Origin: RGIG1927 sp045546275
GTDB lineage: Bacteria > Bacillota > Clostridia > UMGS1883
Direction: 5' to 3'
Length of the DNA: 50,340 nucleotides
Assembly (NCBI GenBank): GCA_045546275.1
Contig: JAZQCM010000013.1
Coordinates: 1 to 50,340 of the forward strand
This document shows, one piece after another, positions 41,616 to 50,236 of the stretch. Position numbers and translations under genes: made by a program. Below the pieces are notes generated by a model. It was not told the DNA's origin, did not search any database, and worked only from the letters and a program-made list of their open reading frames with translations. Each line of letters opens with the position of its first letter. Position 1 is the first letter of the stretch.

Positions 41616-42728
41616 TTATCTTCTGAACAACCTCAATACCTTACCTACCGCTTCAATGGTTGTGGCAATTTCCTCTTCGGTTGTGTAGCGTGAAAAGCTG
41701 AAACGAATTGCATTGTCGGCAAACTTTGCCCCCATTGCACTTAAAACAGAGCTTTTGTGCTTACCGCCTGCACAGGCAGATGCACTTGACACCATTATTC
41801 CGTAGCTGTCCAATGCATTGAGCATTACTTCACTTCTTACCCCTTCAAAGGACATATTCAATATATATGCTGATGCATTTTCAGGGCCGTTGTAATGAAC
41901 ATTTCCAATAGCTGAAAGCTCATTTTTCATTTTTTCTCTTAATGCATTTATCCTTGCACCATCATTTAAATCAATAAGCTCCACCGCTTTGCCAAAGCCT
42001 GCAATTGCATAGGTGTTTTCGGTGCCTGAACGCAAATTCTTTTCCTGACCACCGCCAAAAACGGGGCTTTTCAAGTCGTTTATACCTTTTTTCACAAAAA
42101 GCACGCCCAAGCCTTTGGGGCCGTGGATTTTGTGACTGCTTATGCTCATTAAATCAACACCCAACTCATAGGGCTTTGTTTCAATATGACCAAAGGACTG
42201 CACCGCATCGGTATGAACCAATATCCTCTCCGACTTTTTCTTAGCTTCCTTTGAAATGCGGGCAATGTCAATTATTGCACCGGTTTCGTTGTTAACGTGC
42301 ATAACACTCACCAGGCAGGTTTTGTCGTTTATTGCATCTATAACCTTTCCCTCGTCAATGCTTCCGTCCTTTTCGGGTGCAATTCTTACAACCTCAAAGC
42401 CAACTGCTTCAAGGTGTTTCATGCACTCCTCCACCGCAGGGTGCTCAATTTGTGTTGTTACAACCCTGCTTCCCTTTTTAATATTAGCTGCACCTAAAAT
42501 TGCAATGTTGTCACTTTCTGTGCCGCCTGAGGTGAAATAAATTTCACTTTCGTCAACCGAAAGATAGTCAGACACAATCCTTCTTGCATCCTTTACACAT
42601 TTCATTGCTTCTCTGCCTTTAAGATGTGTGCTTGAAGGATTGCCCCAGTAAGAGGCCATTACCTCATTCATTTTTGCTACAACCTCGTCTGCAATACGAG
42701 TTGTTGCACTGTTGTCAAGATATATCAT
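41616..42728 (-). CDS. iscS: Cysteine desulfurase (NifS/IscS class)
   Basis: 370 residues, PLP-dependent. It removes sulfur from cysteine as an enzyme-bound persulfide. YLDNSATTRIADEVV at the start, the HTDAVQSFG segment, the PLP lysine in SSHKIHGPKG, and the active-site cysteine in SSASACAGGKH are all present. It is followed by thiI with a 150-base gap holding the nested hairpin. The pairing resembles the NifZ-ThiI pair of Bacillus, where the desulfurase serves tRNA thiolation. Confidence 0.92.
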   Translation of the reverse strand: MIYLDNSATTRIADEVVAKMNEVMASYWGNPSSTHLKGREAMKCVKDARRIVSDYLSVDESEIYFTSGGTESDNIAILGAANIKKGSRVVTTQIEHPAVEECMKHLEAVGFEVVRIAPEKDGSIDEGKVIDAINDKTCLVSVMHVNNETGAIIDIARISKEAKKKSERILVHTDAVQSFGHIETKPYELGVDLMSISSHKIHGPKGLGVLFVKKGINDLKSPVFGGGQEKNLRSGTENTYAIAGFGKAVELIDLNDGARINALREKMKNELSAIGNVHYNGPENASAYILNMSFEGVRSEVMLNALDSYGIMVSSASACAGGKHKSSVLSAMGAKFADNAIRFSFSRYTTEEEIATTIEAVGKVLRLFRR

Positions 42729-42740
42729 TCAATCAACCCC

Positions 42741-43040
42741 TTAAAACAAAGAAACTTCCTGTGCAAACTGCATTAAAAGAAAGCCGAAAACAGTAAAAAT
42801 TGCGGGAATTGCTATGTATTTTTTATTGCCTCGCCACTCTCTTTTGAAGAAGGTTGCAAACAAGGTAAATATGCTCACACAAAGACCTATCATAAACACA
42901 TTTGTTGCAACTCTTATGTGAAGCATGCTCTCACCGCTTAATGCGGGTAATATCCACATTCTTGCTACAAAAAGCATTATAACAAGAAAAATAATCTCGG
43001 CTATAATAAATGTTTTAAATCTGTTGTTTCCCTTTTTCAT
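42741..43040 (-). CDS. Small membrane protein, unknown function
   Basis: 99 residues with three predicted membrane helices (about 10-33, 43-63, 75-95) and a basic cytoplasmic loop KREWRGNKK. I do not recognise the family. The start follows AAAGGAGA with a promoter at 43072-43100. It begins the minus-strand run and ends 12 bases before the cysteine desulfurase start. Confidence 0.65.
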   Translation of the reverse strand: MKKGNNRFKTFIIAEIIFLVIMLFVARMWILPALSGESMLHIRVATNVFMIGLCVSIFTLFATFFKREWRGNKKYIAIPAIFTVFGFLLMQFAQEVSLF

Positions 43041-43071
43041 TATAAATCTCCTTTCAAAACACTTACATTAT

Positions 43072-43100
43072 ATTGTACCACTAAAGAGCGCCTTTTTCAA
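43072..43100 (-). promoter_or_regulatory. Promoter for the 43040-to-36253 gene run
   Basis: TTGAAA (complement of 43095-43100), 17 bases, TACAAT (complement of 43072-43077). It is divergent from the mgtE promoter. Confidence 0.75.
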
Positions 43101-43112
43101 CAAAATTATTTT

Positions 43113-43141
43113 TTGACTTTGTGCGGAAAATGTGGTATAAT
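43113..43141 (+). promoter_or_regulatory. Promoter for mgtE
   Basis: TTGACT (43113-43118), 17 bases, TATAAT (43136-43141). It overlaps the ATG at 43121, so translation must begin further on, at the TTG of 43175. Confidence 0.88.
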
Positions 43142-43174
43142 AACTGTGTATTTTTATTGAAAGGTGGGGTTTTT

Positions 43175-44596
43175 TTGAATTTCGAAACAGAAAGCACTGA
43201 AAACATTGTTCATATTGAAACCGATGTAATTGAAAACGATGTTGACAAAACTGTTATTGAGCTTTTAGAAGACAGAAAGTTTTCCGAGCTTAAAGCAATT
43301 ATTTCCGAAATGAACCCTGCCGACATTGCCCTTATCATGTCAGAATTGCCTGAAAAACGAATAGGGCTTTTTTTCCGCATTCTCCCCAAGGATTTAGCGG
43401 CCGAAACCTTTGTTGAAATTGACGCTGAAATGCAGGAGGATTTAATTACAACCTTCTCCGATGTTGAGCTTAAAGAGGTCTTCGACGAGCTTTATGTGGA
43501 CGATACTGTTGATATTCTGGAGGAAATGCCTGCAAGCGTTGTTAAAAGGATATTAAAAAATACCGACCGTGAAACAAGGCATGTTATTAACGAGCTTTTA
43601 AAGTACCCCGAGGACAGTGCCGGAAGTATTATGACAACCGAGTATGTTCGTCTTAACGCTTCCATGACTGTAACGGACGCACTTTCCGTTATCCGCCGAA
43701 GCGGTGTTGAAAAGGAAACTATTTACACCTCTTACGTAACTGACAACAACCGTATTATTTCAGGTGTTATAACTGCCCGAATGCTCCTTACCTCATCTCC
43801 CGACAAGCTTATTGAAGAGATTATGGAAACAAGCGTAATCGTTGCAAAAACCACCGACGACCGTGAAAGCGTTGTTGCCGCACTTCAAAAGTACGACTTT
43901 GTTGCTCTTCCCGTTGTGGATGACGAAAACCGTCTTGTGGGCATTGTTACAATCGACGATGCTATTGACGTTTTGCAGGAGGAAACCACCGAGGATATTG
44001 AAAAGATGGCGGCTATCACCCCTACCGAAAAGCCTTATCTTAAAATGAGCGTCTGGGGTCTTTTCGTCTCACGTATCCCATGGCTTTTACTTCTTATGAT
44101 TTCCGCAACCTTTACAGGAATGATTATTACAGGCTTTGAAGATTCTCTTGCATCAAAGGCTGTTTTAATAGCCTTTATTCCCATGCTTATGGGTACAGGC
44201 GGCAACTCAGGGTCTCAGTCCTCAGTTACAATTATCCGTGCCTTAAGCCTTGATGAGGTGAGAATTTCCGACATTTTAAGAGTTTTGTGGAAAGAAATCC
44301 GCACAGCTGTTCTTTGCGGCTTAGCACTTGCCTGCGCCTGCTTTATTAAAATATGGCTTGTGGACAAAATACTTTTAGGCAACAGCGAAATCGACCTTTT
44401 GGTTGATGCTGTTATATGCATTTCTCTTTTTATAACCGTGCTTTGTGCTAAAATAGTTGGCGCCGTTCTTCCCATTTTAGCAGAAGCTGTAAAGCTCGAC
44501 CCTGCGGTTATGGCAAGCCCGTTTATTACATCCATTGTGGATGTTTTGTCCCTTATTGTGTATTTCCGTGTTGCAACAACACTTTTAGGATTATAA
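43175..44596 (+). CDS. mgtE: Magnesium transporter MgtE
   Basis: Begins with TTG at 43175 behind AAAGGTGGG; the ATG at 43121 lies inside the promoter. About 473 residues. The cytoplasmic MgtE-N superhelical domain (MNPADIALIMSELPEKRIGLFFRIL) is followed by two CBS domains (MTTEYVRLNASMTVTDALSV and VVDDENRLVGIVTIDDAIDV). Five membrane helices then include GTGGNSGSQSS, the pore signature. Mg2+ bound between the cytoplasmic domains gates the dimeric channel. No Mg riboswitch was seen in the ~30-base leader. Confidence 0.95.
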   Translation: MNFETESTENIVHIETDVIENDVDKTVIELLEDRKFSELKAIISEMNPADIALIMSELPEKRIGLFFRILPKDLAAETFVEIDAEMQEDLITTFSDVELKEVFDELYVDDTVDILEEMPASVVKRILKNTDRETRHVINELLKYPEDSAGSIMTTEYVRLNASMTVTDALSVIRRSGVEKETIYTSYVTDNNRIISGVITARMLLTSSPDKLIEEIMETSVIVAKTTDDRESVVAALQKYDFVALPVVDDENRLVGIVTIDDAIDVLQEETTEDIEKMAAITPTEKPYLKMSVWGLFVSRIPWLLLLMISATFTGMIITGFEDSLASKAVLIAFIPMLMGTGGNSGSQSSVTIIRALSLDEVRISDILRVLWKEIRTAVLCGLALACACFIKIWLVDKILLGNSEIDLLVDAVICISLFITVLCAKIVGAVLPILAEAVKLDPAVMASPFITSIVDVLSLIVYFRVATTLLGL

Positions 44597-44597
44597 T

Positions 44598-45311
44598 ATG
44601 AAAAAATTTCTTGTTATTTTAATTTCAGTTTTAATATGCTTTCCCACCCTTGCTTTTGCTAAGGAGGATTATATCAGCCTTTTGGATTACCCCTACTCAA
44701 CCCATGTTTTAGGCGAAGATTTGGTTATTTATGGCGAAACTAACATTGCCAATGTATCCCTTGGCTTATACTATCCCAATGATGACCAGGGTTATATGGG
44801 TTATGCAAAATTAATTATAGCACTCACCGCTGACGAACTTAAAAAAGGATATGTTATTAAAACCGACACCTTTTCAAGGCTTTGGCCCGAGGGCGAATGG
44901 ACAGTGAGAGTTCAGTCGGGAGATGTTTACGACACAATTACCATCCCAATGCGTAAGGAAGCTGATTTTAATCGCAAGGTTAAAATCGCAGCCTACAACC
45001 TTGGTGCAATGGAGTCAATCTCAACCTACAAATCCCGCGGCGGCTATATAAAGGACAACGTGGTTACCTTTTTATTGGAAAACAATGTGACAATGAAAAT
45101 CTTTTCCTGGAACAATTTCACCCCGGTATCAGAAGGCGAAAGCCGTGTGTTTGTTGCATTTTATAAGGATGGTTATCTTACAAAAGCCCAATCATTTTTT
45201 GGCACCTTGTCCCGCTATTCCGACCATATATCAATTGAAAACGGAGAAAATAAACTCAAAATTTTTTGCTGGGACGAAAACTTAACACCAACAATAAAAG
45301 CTATTGGATAA
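44598..45311 (+). CDS. Exported protein with two C-terminal shared-module copies
   Basis: 237 residues. A signal peptide (MKKFLVILISVLICFPTLAFA) is followed by an Ig-like beta domain (~25-110, VLGEDLVIYGETNIANVSLG ... WTVRVQSGDVYDTI). The C-terminal half has the motif twice: MKIFSWNNFTPVSEGE and LKIFCWDENLTPTIKAI. This links it to the large secreted proteins at 1914, 7626 and 19784. It starts two bases after the mgtE stop and must be read from that promoter. The function is unknown. Confidence 0.65.
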   Translation: MKKFLVILISVLICFPTLAFAKEDYISLLDYPYSTHVLGEDLVIYGETNIANVSLGLYYPNDDQGYMGYAKLIIALTADELKKGYVIKTDTFSRLWPEGEWTVRVQSGDVYDTITIPMRKEADFNRKVKIAAYNLGAMESISTYKSRGGYIKDNVVTFLLENNVTMKIFSWNNFTPVSEGESRVFVAFYKDGYLTKAQSFFGTLSRYSDHISIENGENKLKIFCWDENLTPTIKAIG

Positions 45312-45327
45312 CTCCAATAGCTTTTTA
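45297..45327. terminator. Bidirectional terminator
   Basis: A 13-bp stem AAAAGCTATTGGA/TCCAATAGCTTTT with a 3-base loop lies between converging genes, with T-runs on both strands. Confidence 0.88.
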
Positions 45328-45329
45328 TT

Positions 45330-46496
45330 TTACTTATTCAGTTTTGCCATTCCCTGCTGAACAATCTGGCTCTTTTTAGCTTCCATTTCGCTGTAAGCCG
45401 ATGCCGCTACAGAATCAGCAATTGACGGGTCAGCACCGATTGCACTAAGCTCTTTTCTTAACGCTGCAATTTGCGCGTCAACCTTTGCATAGCAATCAGT
45501 TTCAATCTGCGATGCTGTGCCTGTAAAATGCTTCACGCCGGCAGCCTTTGCTTCCTTCCATGTACAACCTGTGGACTGACGGTATGCCTTTACCCAGCTT
45601 TTTGCACTGGATGCAAGGCTGTCAACCCTGCCCTGGAACTGTGAGTAGTAGGAATAAAGCTGAGCAATATGCTTTGCCACAATCTGGTCAGCTGTTGCTT
45701 TCACATTGCTTTGATTTTTATCGGAAGGAGTTTGACCTGTTACATTTCCGTCTGTTTTATCGTTAGCGTTTTTATCAGGCTGAACGGCTGTGCCGTTTGT
45801 GCTTTTGTCGGGTTCATTAACCACATTATTGTTGGTGTTCTTATCAGTCTGATTTGCAGGCTTGTCACTCATATTTTTATCAGTTACATTGTTTTTGTTA
45901 TCTGTTTTGTTGTTTGTTGTGTCGCTTTTCTTTTCTTCTTTTCCTGTAAACAACGACTGAATCCACTGACCTATGCCCTTTTTGTCTTCTTTCTTTTCTT
46001 CCGTCTTATTCTCTGCTTTGTTTTCGTTATTTCCTTCGGAAGTTTCATTTGTTTTGTAATTTGTATCGGGAGAAGTGTTTTCATTTGTGTCAACGTTTCC
46101 ATCTGGAGTTGAAACATTTTCATTTGCCACAGCATCATTTGTTACGGTTTCTTCGCCTGTTGCAACATTTTCTGCAACTATCTGTGCAATAAGCTGAGTT
46201 TTTGTAACCTCTCCGCTTTCAATTTTCTGAAGCTCCTCCTCAGTAAAATCACGGATTTCCATGTCAAGATAGGACTTGATTTCCTCCGAACGCTGGTCGT
46301 CAATTTCTTTAAGAGTGTTATTAATTGTTTCTTCATCCTGAGTAAATGCAACATAGAGTGCTTTCATGTTACTTACATTCACGATTGACCAATCAACAGA
46401 TTGTATGAATGGCCAGAAATATATAACCGCCGCAGCAATTGCCGCAACTATTAATCCGAAAAATATGCCTAAGCCTATTAAAATTTTCTTTTTCAA
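45330..46496 (-). CDS. Single-pass membrane protein with Asn/Lys/Asp-rich linker and helical C-domain
   Basis: The start codon is TTG (46494-46496) behind GAGGTGAG. 388 residues. A membrane anchor lies at about 5-27. A charged helical segment (~45-105) is followed by a ~165-residue low-complexity spacer rich in Asn, Lys, Asp and Thr. The C-terminal ~115 residues are helical (QIVAKHIAQLYSYYSQFQGR ... SAYSEMEAKKSQIVQQG) with two Cys (STGCTWKEAK, TDCYAKVD). The layout suggests an outward-facing domain held off the membrane by a flexible stalk. I recognise no family with certainty. Confidence 0.6.
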   Translation of the reverse strand: MKKKILIGLGIFFGLIVAAIAAAVIYFWPFIQSVDWSIVNVSNMKALYVAFTQDEETINNTLKEIDDQRSEEIKSYLDMEIRDFTEEELQKIESGEVTKTQLIAQIVAENVATGEETVTNDAVANENVSTPDGNVDTNENTSPDTNYKTNETSEGNNENKAENKTEEKKEDKKGIGQWIQSLFTGKEEKKSDTTNNKTDNKNNVTDKNMSDKPANQTDKNTNNNVVNEPDKSTNGTAVQPDKNANDKTDGNVTGQTPSDKNQSNVKATADQIVAKHIAQLYSYYSQFQGRVDSLASSAKSWVKAYRQSTGCTWKEAKAAGVKHFTGTASQIETDCYAKVDAQIAALRKELSAIGADPSIADSVAASAYSEMEAKKSQIVQQGMAKLNK

Positions 46497-46515
46497 TACA
46501 ACTCACCTCTACGCT

Positions 46516-46544
46516 ATTATATATTTTTTTGACCAATTTGTCAA
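46516..46544 (-). promoter_or_regulatory. Sigma-A promoter for the stalked membrane protein
   Basis: TTGACA (complement of 46539-46544), 17 bases, perfect TATAAT (complement of 46516-46521). Confidence 0.88.
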
Positions 46545-46582
46545 CGAATGCCCCCTCCCAAATGATGAATAAACTGTAAATT

Positions 46583-46610
46583 AATGGACGCTAAAAATTT
46601 AGCGTCCATT
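46583..46610. terminator. Hairpin after the WG-repeat gene
   Basis: A 13-bp stem AATGGACGCTAAA/TTTAGCGTCCATT lies six bases after the stop. The T-run is clearer on the plus strand than on the minus strand, so its efficiency for the adjacent gene is uncertain. Confidence 0.6.
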
Positions 46611-46616
46611 TTTGTT

Positions 46617-47939
46617 TTATTTATTTGTGGCAATAATGCCTCTTATGGGTGTTTTCTTCCTTATGGTGGGAATAGGAGGCACTTTTTCGGTTTGTTGAAC
46701 CTGCTCCTCTTTTTCCGAAGAATCAGCCTTCACAAAAGGATTTATGTAGTATTTTACCTCGTTCAAATCATAATTAAACGCCTTAAAGATTCCATTGTCG
46801 GAAACAGATTGTATTTGTGCATTAAATTCTGTAAGCACTTCACCTTTATCGTTAAATAAATGCCCCTTATTTCCATTGCCTGCAAAAATAAGTCCGCCGC
46901 CTAAATCTGAAATGTTTTCATAAACAGGCTCAATTATAATGCTTCCATTAACATCCACCAGACCCAAACGGTAATTCGGCATTCTTAAAAGAAAATAATT
47001 TTTCTTATACTGCACATCAAGGTATCCGTTTTCAGGTGCAGTATACAAAATTTCGTTATTTGCATTTCTCAAAGTGTTGTCAACAATAAAAACATTGCCT
47101 ATTCTGTAGTAAATCTCATTTTGTGCAACACAAGGTATGATAACTCTGTTATATTTATCAACAACTCCGTACTTACCTGCCTTTTTAACACAGATAAACT
47201 CTGCGTCAATTCTTGCATAGCCTGTGGCATCGCACTTTGCAAAGTTACCGTGTCTGTCTATCAGAATTGTGTCATTTTCGCCATTTGAAGCAACACCATA
47301 GCCCCATTCATCGTTAATATCTGTTGCCGTCCAGTAAGAATCGGGCGGAAGAATTTCTTCCCCGTTTTCTCGTAAATAGCCGTACTTACCTTGTGTGTAT
47401 GTTCCGTATTCACTTAAAACACCATCGGCACAAATTAGCGCAATACCATTTTTAAATCCGTATGCGTATTCGTATTTATAGGGAATAACAACCTGCCCCA
47501 TTGAATTTATATATCCGAATTTCCCTTTATAGCTTACGCTTATCAAATCACTCTTTGAGTCACCCTCAAAGCGGAATAAGCCGTCTAAATATCCAACCGT
47601 TACCCCGTGAACAACACTTTTTTCGGGATATTTAATAAACGCGTCGTATATAAAATCAGTAACCTGTGTGCCGTAGCGGTCGTAAAAGCCGATAAAGCCA
47701 TTTTCGCCAAGCACTGCAATAAGAGAGTTTGATGCAACCTTTTTTGGGTATTCGGAATAATCTAAAATTATTTTACCGTCATCTGTTATAACAGCCCATT
47801 TTCCGTTTCCATCCGAAACAACAGAAACTTCCGCTATGGGTTTATCCTCCACCCATTCCAGCTCGAGCTGTGCAAAAGCATTTAGCTGCATTGATACAAC
47901 AAGCAACATAGTAACACAAATCATTAAAAACTTTTTCAT
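46617..47939 (-). CDS. Exported WG-repeat protein
   Basis: The start at 47939 follows AAGGAAGGTGAT; the in-frame ATG at 48011 lies upstream of the promoter. A signal peptide (MKKFLMICVTMLLVVSMQLNAFA) is followed by about seven WG/KWG repeats of ~45-55 residues (for example SYKGKFGYINSMGQVVIPYK, QGKYGYLRENGEEILPP, AGKYGVVDKYNRVIIPC). The last ~50 residues are a charged tail (SEKEEQVQQTEKVPPIPTIR). Such repeats form beta structures with unknown ligands. The repeat type is shared with the end of the DUF6273 protein at 16429. Confidence 0.8.
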   Translation of the reverse strand: MKKFLMICVTMLLVVSMQLNAFAQLELEWVEDKPIAEVSVVSDGNGKWAVITDDGKIILDYSEYPKKVASNSLIAVLGENGFIGFYDRYGTQVTDFIYDAFIKYPEKSVVHGVTVGYLDGLFRFEGDSKSDLISVSYKGKFGYINSMGQVVIPYKYEYAYGFKNGIALICADGVLSEYGTYTQGKYGYLRENGEEILPPDSYWTATDINDEWGYGVASNGENDTILIDRHGNFAKCDATGYARIDAEFICVKKAGKYGVVDKYNRVIIPCVAQNEIYYRIGNVFIVDNTLRNANNEILYTAPENGYLDVQYKKNYFLLRMPNYRLGLVDVNGSIIIEPVYENISDLGGGLIFAGNGNKGHLFNDKGEVLTEFNAQIQSVSDNGIFKAFNYDLNEVKYYINPFVKADSSEKEEQVQQTEKVPPIPTIRKKTPIRGIIATNK

Positions 47940-47961
47940 AAAATCACCTTCCTTTAATTTA

Positions 47962-47989
47962 ATTGTATCATAGCTAAAAATTCTGTCAA
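47962..47989 (-). promoter_or_regulatory. Sigma-A promoter for the WG-repeat gene
   Basis: TTGACA (complement of 47984-47989), 16 bases, TACAAT (complement of 47962-47967). Confidence 0.75.
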
Positions 47990-48010
47990 GAAAACTTACA
48001 AAAATGGTCA

Positions 48011-48038
48011 AAAAAAGAGTGCTTTCACACTCTTTTTT
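48011..48038 (-). terminator. Terminator after the methyltransferase gene
   Basis: An 11-bp stem AAAAAAGAGTG/CACTCTTTTTT with a 6-base loop overlaps the last codons and stop of the methyltransferase gene. On the minus strand it ends in T6. Confidence 0.82.
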
Positions 48039-49155
48039 CAGGGAAATACATATATAAATTACACTTTAACATACCATTATAAAGCTTTCTTTTTTTGTCG
48101 GCCTTTTTTCCGAAGAATTTTTCAAAATCCTCATAGGAGGTTAAAATAAGCTTGGATGCGTTTTCGTACTCATTAAACTTTCTTCCCATTACCTGATAAA
48201 GTCTTTCAACGCTCTTTTTGTCCATAAGGCGTTCGCCGTAGGGTGGGTTGCACATTACAATGCCTTTGTCCGAAAAGGCTCGTACATCCTTCACATCCGA
48301 CCTGAAAAACCTTATCTTATCGGCAACGCCTGCTTTTTTAGCATTTGCAATGGAAAGGGAAACCGCATCGGGGTCAATGTCGGAGCCGAAAATTACAACC
48401 TCGTTATCCCTTTCTTCGTTTTCAATTGCCTCTTCCCTTGCATCATGGAATATGCTGTTTTTGAACATTTCCCATTTTTCGCATTCAAAGCTGCGCATTT
48501 TCCCGGGGGCAATGTTCAATGCATACAGTGCCGCCTCAATGGGTATTGTGCCACTTCCGCAAAAGGGGTCAATAAAAGGTCTGTCACCTCTCCAGCGGCT
48601 TATATCAACCATGGAAAAGGCAAGTGTTTCTCTAAGCGGTGCCAGCACACCCTCTGCACGATAGCCACGCTTGTACAAGGGCGCACCTGTTGTGTCAATG
48701 TAAACTGTTACAACATCCTTCATTATTGAAAACTGAATGCGGTACATAGGTCCCGTTTCTTCAAACCAGGACATGCCGTATTTTTCGCTAAGCCTTTGTA
48801 CCACCGCTTTTTTTATAATACTCTGGCAATCGGGCACACTGAAAAGCTTTGATTTTAAAGAATAGCCTTTAACAGGGAATGTGTCGTTCTTGCCGATGAA
48901 TTCTTCCCAGGGAAGCTTTTTCACATTGTCAAAAAGCTCTGTAAAACTAAGAGCCTTAAATTCGCCCATTTTTATCAGAACTCTTTCACCGCTACGAAGA
49001 TTTATGTTGCATATTGCAATCGCCTCTTCGTCGCCTTCAAAGCTCACACTGCCATCCACAACCGAGCTTGTTTCATATCCACATTCTCTTATCTGATGTG
49101 CAACTATTGCCTCTGTTCCCAAAGGACAGGGAACTGTAAGTGTCATACGTTTCAT
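48025..49155 (-). CDS. THUMP-domain RNA (guanine-N2) methyltransferase, RlmL/YpsC type
   Basis: 376 residues. It should methylate guanine in 23S rRNA with S-adenosylmethionine. The N-terminal region (1 to ~150) holds the ferredoxin-like and THUMP domain. LYKRGYRAEGVLAPLRETLA leads into the catalytic domain with FIDPFCGSGTIPIEAA (SAM site), FGSDIDPDAVSLSIANA, and the catalytic NPPYGERL. It uses SAM, whose product SAH the luxS-mtnN genes recycle. The start follows AAGGAGAATTT, nine bases after the gene before it. Confidence 0.92.
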   Translation of the reverse strand: MKRMTLTVPCPLGTEAIVAHQIRECGYETSSVVDGSVSFEGDEEAIAICNINLRSGERVLIKMGEFKALSFTELFDNVKKLPWEEFIGKNDTFPVKGYSLKSKLFSVPDCQSIIKKAVVQRLSEKYGMSWFEETGPMYRIQFSIMKDVVTVYIDTTGAPLYKRGYRAEGVLAPLRETLAFSMVDISRWRGDRPFIDPFCGSGTIPIEAALYALNIAPGKMRSFECEKWEMFKNSIFHDAREEAIENEERDNEVVIFGSDIDPDAVSLSIANAKKAGVADKIRFFRSDVKDVRAFSDKGIVMCNPPYGERLMDKKSVERLYQVMGRKFNEYENASKLILTSYEDFEKFFGKKADKKRKLYNGMLKCNLYMYFPEKRV

Positions 49156-49164
49156 AAATTCTCC

Positions 49165-49965
49165 TTATTTCTGAGGAAGCTTTGATTCAAGAGTTTTAAT
49201 ATCATATCGAGCTTTGTTGCCGTCTTCTTTATCAAAGTAGAAAATTGTTCCGTTTTTATACTCAAGTCTCAACGCCTGTATATCCTTAAATCTCACAGCA
49301 GAATTAGTGTCAAGGTCAATAGCGTAAATACTGTTATTGTCAGTTTCATCAATGTAGAGTAAATATCCGTCATTTACGGTAAAATCTATAACCTTAATCT
49401 GTTCGGCATATGTAAGCATAAGAGCTGTGTCGGGATTATAGCGGATAACTCGGTCTGTTTCAGATGTAAAGAAAATATCTGCCTTGTCGTAAACCTCAAA
49501 ATCTTCCACATAAATGTTTTCCATCATGGGAACTGCTGCACTTTCACCTGTTTCACGTTTCATTCTGAAAAGAAGGTTTTTCTCATTTGTGTAAAAAATA
49601 TCCTCCTTGGTAACACAGGCATCAGTAACATTTAGATCCTTAGCTTCCAAAACAACTTCTCCGCTTACTGAATCGAGCACAAAAACATCACTGCCCTTTT
49701 CAACCAGAATTTCATTATCTGTCACGTCCAAAAGTGTGTGGTCTTCTTTAAAAAGCTCTGCTTCCATTGTTTCCATATTCATTTTATAAATATCGTTTTT
49801 GGAATTATTGTAATACACATGCTCCATGGATGCTCGCATTTCGCTGCCGTTTTTCACAGAAAACTTATTCCCTGCACTGCAACTGTTAACAATTGAAGCA
49901 ACTGCCACAATAAGAACAATAATAATTGCAACTGGAACATAAAAATTCTTATTAACCTTTTTCAT
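49165..49965 (-). CDS. Membrane-anchored beta-propeller-like protein (DUF5050-like)
   Basis: 266 residues. A hydrophobic anchor (FYVPVAIIIVLIVAVASIVN) is followed at residue ~29 by SCSAG. The external part has repeated ~40-residue strands with a Y-x-N/D pattern (HVYYNNSKNDIYKMNME, DIFYTNEKNLLFRMKRE, YLLYIDETDNNSIYAIDLD, IFYFDKEDGNKARYDI). This looks like the DUF5050/TolB-type propeller. The function is unknown. It has its own promoter (49993-50021), and the rRNA methyltransferase gene follows in the same unit. Confidence 0.65.
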   Translation of the reverse strand: MKKVNKNFYVPVAIIIVLIVAVASIVNSCSAGNKFSVKNGSEMRASMEHVYYNNSKNDIYKMNMETMEAELFKEDHTLLDVTDNEILVEKGSDVFVLDSVSGEVVLEAKDLNVTDACVTKEDIFYTNEKNLLFRMKRETGESAAVPMMENIYVEDFEVYDKADIFFTSETDRVIRYNPDTALMLTYAEQIKVIDFTVNDGYLLYIDETDNNSIYAIDLDTNSAVRFKDIQALRLEYKNGTIFYFDKEDGNKARYDIKTLESKLPQK

Positions 49966-49992
49966 AAAAATTCACCTCGCTAAATTTCTTTT

Positions 49993-50021
49993 AGTATAAC
50001 ATTTATTAAATTTAATGTCAA
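49993..50021 (-). promoter_or_regulatory. Sigma-A promoter for the propeller-methyltransferase pair
   Basis: TTGACA (complement of 50016-50021), 17 bases, TATACT (complement of 49993-49998). Confidence 0.85.
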
Positions 50022-50096
50022 ATTTATATTGGTAATAGAAACTTCAGGATTAAGTGGAATTTAAGGGTAGTAAAAAAGGCAACCTTTCATCCGTTT

Positions 50097-50145
50097 GTGG
50101 TACCCGATTTTGTTTGCTCATAATAATTCGCACAAAATCGACCAC
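50097..50145. repeat. Imperfect inverted repeat near the tRNA
   Basis: GTGGT...CGATTTTGT (50097-50113) faces ACAAAATCG-ACCAC (50132-50145) with a 3-base bulge. It lies in the non-coding stretch 49966-50278 with a T-arm-like fragment (50208-50220). Confidence 0.6.
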
Positions 50146-50205
50146 GGCACAACTCTCCGCACTCGCTTTTTCGTCCACAGGACGCGCTCGTTGCTCATTC
50201 CCTCT

Positions 50206-50222
50206 TAGGGTTCAAGTCCCTT
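50206..50222 (+). repeat. T-arm-like tRNA fragment on the opposite strand to tRNA-Leu
   Basis: GGGTTCAAGTCCC (50208-50220) is the same 13-mer as in the T-arm of the tRNA-Leu, but on the other strand. No complete tRNA can be folded around it, so it is a fragment or relic. Confidence 0.6.
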
Positions 50223-50236
50223 ATTTTCTGTATAAT

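Noticed and set aside
43121..43174. Upstream ATG start for mgtE
   Set aside because: It lies within the -35/-10 promoter, ahead of any transcript start. The TTG at 43175 has a good ribosome site.
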